From: Flavobacteriales bacterium
GTDB taxonomy: Bacteria > Bacteroidota > Bacteroidia > UBA10329
Reading direction: 5' to 3'
NCBI GenBank assembly: GCA_018402015.1
Contig: JAGYJL010000029.1
Location: 1 to 33,017 of the forward strand
Length of the DNA: 33,017 bases
How positions within the stretch are numbered: position 1 is the stretch's first letter; each line of letters starts with the position of its first letter. A model generated the notes under the pieces. The model was not told where the DNA came from. It saw nothing but the letters and a program-made list of their open reading frames with translations, and did no database searches. Shown piece by piece: positions 25,992-33,017 of the stretch. The translations under genes were made by a program, and so were the position numbers.

Positions 25992-26742
25992 GATTCTGAA
26001 GTCTGGTTATTAAGAACACGGTTGTAACTGCTAGTAGTGAAAATTGACAAATAAAGGTGCCACTTATGAAGCGTTTCTCTAACATAGCTTTTCCTAACGT
26101 CTATGTAGATAATGTCATTGGCCTGCAGTACCAATTATTCTTCATTCCGCTTAAAATTTGATAGGTCGATTTGGTATACTTCTGGGTTTTTCAGGTCCTC
26201 GAATTAACCTGATTCTATCAGCCTTTCCTTCATCAGGGATTCCACCATTAGCAGCAAGCACTTCGAACAGGGTCGTGTTATCATTTTGTAATTGGACAAC
26301 AGATGTGTTAGGCCCAGCGAAGATAAATCACCCGTTTGTTGCTTTACCTCCAAGGGAAATTACCAAAGGGTTGTTGTTAGAATTCCGGAAAACATCACTC
26401 AATCAGCATTTCAGCTTGTCTGATCGTAAGTCAGCCAAATAAATTCTACCAAATAATGGAAGCTTCGCGAATCCATCAGATTCTACATTTATACCAAACG
26501 TGGCATCTCCTCCTATAAAACTTGCTTACCGGCCTGCACATTGATTCAATCCCGACCCATCGTTAGTGAAAAGGCGTACAACTACTTTATCATCTGGTGC
26601 AATTCGATACTCTGTTTCTATGATGTCCTCGAACTTTGAGTACTCGAACCCAGGTCAATACGCAGCATCCTATTTCTGAAAAGGTAGCGGTCGCAGAACT
26701 GAATGATACCAGAAGGAGAAGACCGAGAATCCTGAATCACAT
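25981..26742 (-). pseudogene. Wza-like polysaccharide export outer-membrane lipoprotein, frameshifted
   Basis: Minus-strand pieces show an export protein of the Wza/SLBB family: a hydrophobic leader (RILGLLLLVSFSSA), MLRIDPGFEYSKFED-like and ETEYRIAPDDKVVVRLF (start of the polysaccharide export domain), GGDATFGINVESDG, KLPLFGRIYL, then an SLBB-like part NTTLFEVLAANGGIPDEGKA, DRIRLIRG and QANDIIYID, ending TTVFLITRLQNLGN with TAA at 25981. Length (762 bases) is normal. The protein forms the outer-membrane exit channel and works with the BY-kinase, whose first codons overlap its stop. The ATG at 26742 is followed at once by TGA in the same frame as the leader, so at least one base here is wrong or mutated. 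Other indels follow, including an in-frame stop after GGKATNG. Confidence 0.78.
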
Positions 26743-26760
26743 TCGATACTTTGGTTTGGC

Positions 26761-26768
26761 AAAGTTAA
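26761..26768 (-). promoter_or_regulatory. -7 promoter box before the Wza-like gene
   Basis: The minus strand reads TAACTTTG (TAnnTTTG), 18 bases before the ATG at 26742, in the gap after the glycosyltransferase stop (26801). The surrounding sequence has indels, so the spacing is approximate. Confidence 0.4.
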
Positions 26769-26800
26769 GATTTAATCGTGCGGCAGCGGTGTCGATTGTT

Positions 26801-27968
26801 CAACCAAGAAGTTGTTGATAAAGGGCGTCCATTTTTGTGGTGAGTTGACTATAGTGGAACCGCTCCCAACATTGCTCCAACCTTTGCTGGACATTTCATT
26901 TCTAAGTTCTTCAGATTCAATCAAACTCATGAGGTTTTCGGCCATTTGCTTTCATCTGTCAGTTCTGCCAAAAGTCCAGTCACCCCGTGGTCAACTACGT
27001 TTTCAACGCCACCAACATTTGTAGAAACAACCGGAGTTCCGCTTGCTTGAGCTTCAATTAAACTAACGGGTGTTCCTTCGTTCTTTGACGTTAGAATTAC
27101 AATATCCAATCCTGCATTTATCGCGTCAATATCGTTTCTCAAGAACAAAAGTGAGTGGCGTACCTTCAGGTTTATAGTCTGGAAATGCGTTAAATGGAAT
27201 GCCCAATTCTGAACAGAATGCTTCCAGTTCTTGGCGCATTTCACCATCGCCTAATGAAGAAGCGGACCTTTTTGGTCGTATTGTCGAGCAGTACCGAACC
27301 AATCGAAGGAAGTATTTGTGGTCTTACATCACCGACGACCAATGATTCCAACTGCAATCTCATCATTCTGCACATTGAATTCTTTTCGCAATGCAGCTCG
27401 TTTTGATTCGGTGTCCGTTCTGGAAACGATCGAGGTCAAACCCAGCGGAATCGCTGGAATTTTCTGGTGGCGCAATCTTGTGCTCAATGGAAAGTTCGTG
27501 CTTTTGAATATCGCTGATGGCAATGATGCTTGGAAGTTCGTTTAGCTAAAGAACGCTCGATGCGGCGAACATATTCGTTTTCATTTATTGAAATACGAAT
27601 GGAAGTAATGACCGTGGAACATTATGCACGATTACTGGAACCTTCAAGTTTATGCGGCCAATCTTCCAATGGCGCCAGGCTTTGAAGCATGCGTATGAAC
27701 GATATCAGGTTTGAAATCGTCAATGATGCTCTCAATGGCTCGGTAGCGGCCATATCAACACCCAGACTAATTTCCCGTTGCATTTCTGGAACGATGACAA
27801 GCGTAATTCAAGGTCAGCAAGGATGTGACTCGAACTTACTTCACTCTTCCTTATCGCCACCAATCAGCGGCTTTCATATTCCGATGGAAGGTACTTGGTC
27901 AAATAGGCCACATTGAATGTTGGCCCTTACAGGTTAAAGCGGTTTTGCTATTCGAGTATTCTTGGCAT
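26801..27968 (-). pseudogene. GT4-family glycosyltransferase, frameshifted
   Basis: Minus-strand pieces form a GT-B glycosyltransferase of about 388 residues: start MPRILRIANRFNL then GPTFNVAYLTKYLPSEYESR (27968 on), DDFKPDIVHTHASKPGAIGR, FHGHYFHSYFNK, IIAISDIQKHEL, RAALRKEFNVQNDEIAVGIIGR, SELGIPFNAFPDYKPEGTP-like, then the acceptor/donor loop ILTSKNEGTPVSLIEAQASG followed by TPVVSTNVGGVENVV, and an end FHYSQLTTKMDALYQQLLG with TGA at 26801. This pattern is GT4 (GlcNAc, galactose, mannose or rhamnose transferases). It works in the cytoplasm, adding a sugar to the lipid-linked repeat unit. The ATG lies 3 bp beyond the repaired asnB stop (27972). Many single-base indels break the frame. Confidence 0.8.
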
Positions 27969-28049
27969 TGGTCAGTGGCGAATATACCTTTTCCACCACG
28001 TTTGGAAAACAATCAGATTCAGATATGAGTTGCAGAATCGCCAGGGTCG

Positions 28050-29909
28050 TTAGAGTGTAATTTGTTGGTCAGTGTTTGAATAGCAGACCAATTGAAAAGT
28101 TATGTTCGTAATCAGTTTTCTACGGCTCAGAAGGTCGTCTGTTATCAGCGAGAATTCAGTTCTCCTTTGAACAGTGGTAACGAACCTCAAATCGTGTTTT
28201 GGTGCTTCTGAAGCATTTCTGGTAAATCTGCTCGAAACGTCTCTTGCAAAATCCGCTTTCGGATGGTGGAAGTAATCTTTGTATTCTTCAGGAAGGAGCA
28301 AAGAGCGGAATTCCACGATTTCTGTGGTCCAGAATGGAACACGGACTTCTAAACTATTGGCCATGCTCATAAGATCGACTTTCGTTAGCATATCGTTTCT
28401 CAAAACCTGATGCAAATCTGTGTAAAGCACTTCATCCAGATCACTAGTAGTTCCTAATTCTGAAGTCAATGCCAACTTTCTATTCTCCAATTGAACGCTA
28501 TCAACTTTGTCCAACTTCATCAACTTATCAACTTCACCATTGAAACTTGCCCAGTTCCAATACCTGTCCTTCGCACCAAGTGAAACACCTTCACTAAACT
28601 TCTGTAACTGCCGAACCGTATTTCCAAAACTCGAATTCCGCGAAGCAGGGAGGAGAAACCAAAGCGGTTTCAGTGCAGCCACCATTTGTTCTTTCATTCC
28701 CAGATTCCGTGCTCTGAACTCGGCAGCATGCTTGTTGTACCCGGAGAAAAGTTCATCGGCACCATCTCCCGAAAGGGCAACGGTTACGTGCTTTCTGGTA
28801 TTCCGACAAAGGATATGAACGGGTAGGGCAGAGGAGTCTGCAAATGGCCTATCGATGTAATTCAACACATTATGCAGGTCAGCATACAGATCATCGTTAG
28901 TAAGCTTGAAAACCGTGTGGTTGGAACCGATGTTCTTCGCTACAGCTTCGGCATAATGCGTTTCGTCAAACAGCGGCTCATCAGCATAACCAATAGAAAA
29001 CGTGTTGAGTTTATCTGTTTGTCTAGCAGCAAGGGTGGCAATGATGGAACTGTCAATTCCACCGCTCAGGAACGAACCCAAGGGCACATCCGCAATCATC
29101 CTACGCTGAACGGATTTCTCCATTAACTCGCGCAGTTTTTGCTGCGCCTGCTCGTAAGACATTTTCGTTTTTGGAGCAGTTGGTTTTGGAATACTCCAAA
29201 ATGTTCCAGTTGTCACCCTTCGGCTGCGCTCAGGGAAGTTCGTCTCTTGGTTGAGCGAAGTCGAAACCTCAGTTCCCGTTACTCGCATCCAAGTTCCAGG
29301 TTCCAATTCCACCACATTCTTGAAAATCGTCTCTGGATAAGGCGTGTAGTTGAACTGATGATACAGAAACTGCGAATCTGCATCAATCACTTTCGGTATT
29401 CCGAATGCCATCAACGATTTCATTTCACTTCCGAAAACCAATGCATCCGCATCTTGATAAACCAACAGCGGTTTGATACCCATTCTATCTCTCGCCAGAA
29501 ACAACTCGTCCGTTTCCTTATCGTGAATGGCGAGTGCGAAAAACCCGTTCAATTTCTCCAACACCTTTTCTCCCCATTCGATAAATCCTTGAAGTAGAAT
29601 CTCGGTATCAGAACTGGTTCTTGGTTTGAAATTGGTCAGTTGTGCTTCAACTTCCTTGTAGTTGAATATCTCACCATTGAAAACCATTGTAAAACGTCCG
29701 CTTGCATCGGTGAATGGCTGATTGGCCGAAGCCGATGTGTCGATGATTGCCAAACGTGAATGCCCCAAGGCTGCGCTGCCTTCCATGTACTTTCCACTAC
29801 CGTCTGGACCTCGGAGCGCCATAGTGGCAATGGCGGCATCGAGCGTCTCAACGTAAGGGCTTGCCGCGGCAAGCCCATTCAACGAATAAAATCCTGTAAT
29901 GCCGCACAT
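28050..29909 (-). CDS. asnB: Asparagine synthase (glutamine-hydrolysing), with REP insertions and a frameshifted C-terminus
   Basis: A 619-residue open frame. The N-terminal class II glutaminase domain starts MCGITGFYS with the nucleophile Cys2 and has MALRGPDG, HSRLAIID, and VFNGEIFNYKE. The synthetase domain has the ATP-binding SGGIDSS (about 282-288), PFADSSALP and LSGDGADELFSGY. It transfers amide nitrogen from glutamine to aspartate or, when found in polysaccharide clusters as here, possibly to a sugar or uronic acid. Two insertions look like REP palindromes read in frame (about residues 11-17 and 214-232). From about 28340 downward the frame drifts: the motif VPFWTTEIVEF should read VPFLDHEIVEF. 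Other frames then give KRILQETFRADLPEMLQK, TNKLHSNDPGDSATH and VFQTWWKRYIRH, ending TGA at 27972, which is probably the true end. Confidence 0.9.
   Translation of the reverse strand: MCGITGFYSLNGLAAASPYVETLDAAIATMALRGPDGSGKYMEGSAALGHSRLAIIDTSASANQPFTDASGRFTMVFNGEIFNYKEVEAQLTNFKPRTSSDTEILLQGFIEWGEKVLEKLNGFFALAIHDKETDELFLARDRMGIKPLLVYQDADALVFGSEMKSLMAFGIPKVIDADSQFLYHQFNYTPYPETIFKNVVELEPGTWMRVTGTEVSTSLNQETNFPERSRRVTTGTFWSIPKPTAPKTKMSYEQAQQKLRELMEKSVQRRMIADVPLGSFLSGGIDSSIIATLAARQTDKLNTFSIGYADEPLFDETHYAEAVAKNIGSNHTVFKLTNDDLYADLHNVLNYIDRPFADSSALPVHILCRNTRKHVTVALSGDGADELFSGYNKHAAEFRARNLGMKEQMVAALKPLWFLLPASRNSSFGNTVRQLQKFSEGVSLGAKDRYWNWASFNGEVDKLMKLDKVDSVQLENRKLALTSELGTTSDLDEVLYTDLHQVLRNDMLTKVDLMSMANSLEVRVPFWTTEIVEFRSLLLPEEYKDYFHHPKADFARDVSSRFTRNASEAPKHDLRFVTTVQRRTEFSLITDDLLSRRKLITNITFQLVCYSNTDQQITL
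29216..29268 (-). repeat. REP-like palindrome pair inside asnB
   Basis: Two imperfect palindromes, CCCTTCGGCTGCGCTCAGGG (29216-29235) and GGTTGAGCGAAGTCGAAACC (29249-29268), are separated by 13 bases. I recognise this pair as a repeat common in Bacteroidota genomes, usually intergenic. Here it is translated in frame (about VSTSLNQETNFPERSRRV) between two conserved blocks of asnB. Confidence 0.75.
29857..29876. repeat. Perfect 20-bp palindrome in the asnB N-terminal coding region
   Basis: GGGCTTGCCGCGGCAAGCCC has two 9-bp arms and a 2-bp centre. It is much more GC-rich than its surroundings and encodes the Gly-Leu-Ala-Ala-Ala-Ser stretch near residues 12-17. It resembles a second type of REP element. 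Confidence 0.65.
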
Positions 29910-29914
29910 GATTG

Positions 29915-29922
29915 CAAATGTA
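29915..29922 (-). promoter_or_regulatory. -7 promoter box of asnB, leaderless spacing
   Basis: The minus strand reads TACATTTG (TAnnTTTG), only five bases (CAATC) before the ATG at 29909, whose Cys2 fixes the start. The box uses the end of the adjacent REP element (CTACA) for its first half. No -33 TTG is visible. Confidence 0.5.
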
Positions 29923-29944
29923 GGGGCGTATGGTTATACGCCCG
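29919..29944 (+). repeat. REP-like element, copy 1
   Basis: It begins TGTAGGGGCG and forms a perfect 8-bp hairpin, GGGCGTAT/ATACGCCC, with loop GGTT. It is the inverted partner of the element at 29967-29992. Confidence 0.75.
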
Positions 29945-29966
29945 TTGCACGGTTTGAAATAGAAAT

Positions 29967-29987
29967 CGGACGTATGTCCATACGTCC

Positions 29988-29992
<5 letters not shown>
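29967..29992 (-). repeat. REP-like element, copy 2 (inverted)
   Basis: On the minus strand it reads TGTAGGGACG and continues into the palindrome GGACGTATG/CATACGTCC. It matches copy 1 at most positions in opposite orientation, so the two form an inverted pair. The TAG stop of the dihydrolipoyl dehydrogenase gene lies inside it. Confidence 0.75.
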
Positions 29993-31384
<1,392 letters not shown>

Positions 31385-31433
31385 TCACAGAAAGTAGTTA
31401 GCATAGGCACAAACCAAATCAAATGAAATCGTA

Positions 31434-31461
31434 TTGCACAACGCGCGTTCTAATACATTTG
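31434..31461 (+). promoter_or_regulatory. Promoter of the M61 peptidase gene
   Basis: TTG (31434-31436), a 17-base spacer and TACATTTG (31454-31461) match the Bacteroidota consensus TTG-N17-23-TAnnTTTG. The ATG at 31467 follows after only five bases, so the mRNA would be leaderless if that start is right. Confidence 0.6.
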
Positions 31462-31466
31462 CAATC

Positions 31467-33017
31467 ATGGAAGGAAGATTGCTTACAAGTTTATCTTACG
31501 CAGAACCACATCGCCATTTTGTGGGATGTGGAACTACGTGTCTTTAAACTGAATCAGGAAAAAGTACAGTTGCAATTGCCAGCATGGCGGCCAGGAAGGT
31601 ATCAGTTGGCGAATTTTGCCAAGAACATTCAGCGCTTTGCCGCTTACGATGCTACTGGTAATGAGTTGAGGGTCCGAAAACTCACGAAAGACCTTTGGGA
31701 AGTGGAGACTTCAGGGGTTTCGGAGATAAAGGTTGCCTACAACTATTTCGCAAACGAAATGAACGCGGGTAGCACTTTTGTGGATGACAAACAACTCTAC
31801 GTCAATCCTGTCAATTGCTGCATGTACAGTCCCGAATGGATAGATGCTCCTGCTACGGTTGAGTTGGAAATTCCTGCCGATTGGAATGTGGCCACAGGTA
31901 TGCGTTCGGTTGGTAAAAACCTGTTCGAAGTGAAGGATTTTCATGAATTAGCAGACAGTCCGTTCATTGCAAGCGGAGGGCTGCAGCACCAAACGTACGA
32001 AGCCGAAGGAGTGAAATTTCACATCTGGTTTCAAGGAGAGTTTAAAACGGATTGGGAACGTATTCTCAACGATTTCAAGAAGTTTTCGAAAGAACAGATA
32101 AGTGTGATGGGCGGGTTTCCGGTATCAGAGTATCACTTCCTATTTCAAATTCGAACTTACCAAACCTATCATGGTGTAGAGCACAGTAATTCTACGGTGG
32201 TAACGCTTGGGCCGAGTTATGATATTCTAAAACCTGTGCTTTATGATGAGTTCCTCGGAATAAGTTCGCACGAGTTATTCCATACTTGGAACGTAAAAGC
32301 GCTGCGTCCTATTGAGATGTTTCCGTACGATTACTCCAAGGAGAACTACACGCGCCTTGGTTATGTTGCCGAAGGAGTTACGACCTACGCTGGCGACCTG
32401 TTCCTGTATCAAGCAGGTTGTTTCAGCGAGTTTGAATTCTTTAAGAATGTGCATCAACTCTTTCAACGGCATTTCCACAATTACGGAAGATTGAATCTTT
32501 CCGTAGCAGATAGCTCTTTTGATACTTGGTTGGATGGCTACGAGAAAGGAATTCCAGACAGAAAGACCTCTATTTACAACGAAGGAGCTTTGCTTGCAAT
32601 GATGCTCGATCTATCCATTCTGAAGGACACGCAGAATAAGAGTGGAATTCTGAGCGTGATGCGATTGCTCTACGAGCGTTTCGGAAAAGCAGATAAAGGC
32701 TACACCGAAGAAGATTATCAAGCAGCTGTGGAGGAAATAGGCGGGCGTTCGTATGCCGATTTCTTTGCTAGTTATTATTATGGAACCAAAGACATTGAAC
32801 CCGAGCTTAAAGAATTGCTTTCATACGTTGGCCTAGAGGTTAAAGATATCCGGTCTAGGCTCTATTTCGAAAACCGCTTTGGCTTTAAGGTGGAGTACAT
32901 CAAAGGACGTTCGGCCAAGATCACCGATATAGCACCAGGTTCCATTGCCGACAGAGCACATATGAAACTTGGAGATGAGATTCTTTCGATCAACGGTATT
33001 CGCATTCTCGGAAATCT
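31467..33017 (+). CDS. M61-family (glycyl aminopeptidase-like) metallopeptidase with PDZ domain, partial at the right edge
   Basis: The frame is open to base 33017 with no stop. It begins with an M61 N-terminal domain (SYAEPHRHF, then LPAWRPGRYQLANF). The catalytic domain has the zinc motif HELFH (32269-32283, in SSHELFHTWNVKALRP) and the third ligand Glu in VAEGVTTYAGD (Glu codon 32371-32373). The start of a PDZ domain (ITDIAPGSIADRAHMKLGDE) is cut off at the edge. Family members cut N-terminal Gly or Ala residues. The ATG at 31467 reads MEGRLLTSLSYAEPHRHF. It then needs one base removed at about 31521-31524 (GTGGGATG to GTGGATG) to join the long frame, so the gene as written is frameshifted near its start. 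No signal peptide is seen. It is divergent from the dihydrolipoyl dehydrogenase gene. Confidence 0.88.

Noticed and set aside
22990-27916. Numerous short plus-strand ORFs (60-94 codons) in the 23-28 kb stretch
   Set aside because: They have no recognisable motifs, and the minus strand there encodes known polysaccharide proteins in pieces. The plus ORFs are shadows.
22978-28345. Old pseudogene island
   Set aside because: Motifs are almost perfectly kept between indels and breaks cluster with sharp borders. Old decay should also show many substitutions in catalytic motifs.

Overview
The window looks like Bacteroidota, most likely a marine or freshwater Flavobacteriia-type bacterium. Evidence: repeated TAnnTTTG '-7' promoter boxes with no Shine-Dalgarno sequences, the Bacteroidota-type fused GlmU-like enzyme, a BY-kinase with a Tyr/Gly tail, and outer-membrane barrels joined to thrombospondin type 3 (TSP3) repeats. 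The length and single locus would suit an environmental clone or a metagenome contig. I saw no tRNA, rRNA, insertion sequence, phage or CRISPR array.

Layout. (1) 1-4.8 kb: a partial lipoprotein on the minus strand, then plus-strand rpmE2 (type B L31), a GlmU-like nucleotidyl/acetyltransferase, and lon. (2) 4.8-6.7 kb, minus: a lysoplasmalogenase (YhhN/TMEM86 family) and an alkylglycerol monooxygenase-like enzyme overlapping by 17 bp, a likely ether-lipid degradation pair. (3) 6.8-17.1 kb, minus: an array of five paralogous outer-membrane barrel proteins plus one secreted SPOR protein. Four barrels (one of them split by a frameshift) end in an EF-hand module instead of the usual OmpA peptidoglycan-binding domain. 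The fifth ends in SPOR-like repeats. The SPOR protein in the middle has a cohesin-like beta-sandwich. Terminators at 13.2 kb and 6.74 kb divide and close the array. (4) 17.3-23.0 kb, minus: a LOG-family protein, uvrA, an MltD-like lytic transglycosylase and a WecA/MraY-like transferase; the last three overlap.

(5) 23.0-28.3 kb, minus: a surface-polysaccharide operon that simple ORF calling misses because it is full of small indels. Reading across frames gives, in transcription order, asnB, a GT4 glycosyltransferase, a Wza-like export protein, a Wzz/BY-kinase and RfbC, leading into the WecA-like gene. (6) 28.0-30.0 kb: asnB, carrying REP-like palindromes inside its coding sequence and just upstream. 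(7) 30.0-31.4 kb, minus: dihydrolipoyl dehydrogenase, its 5' half broken by indels. (8) 31.47 kb to the right edge, plus: an M61-family peptidase with the start of a PDZ domain.

The indels cluster at about 23.0-28.35 kb and 30.66-31.53 kb. Protein motifs stay intact in alternating frames there, so sequencing error looks more likely than true decay. The most interesting biology is the EF-hand/SPOR/cohesin-like envelope array, then the ether-lipid gene pair and the REP elements in and around asnB.
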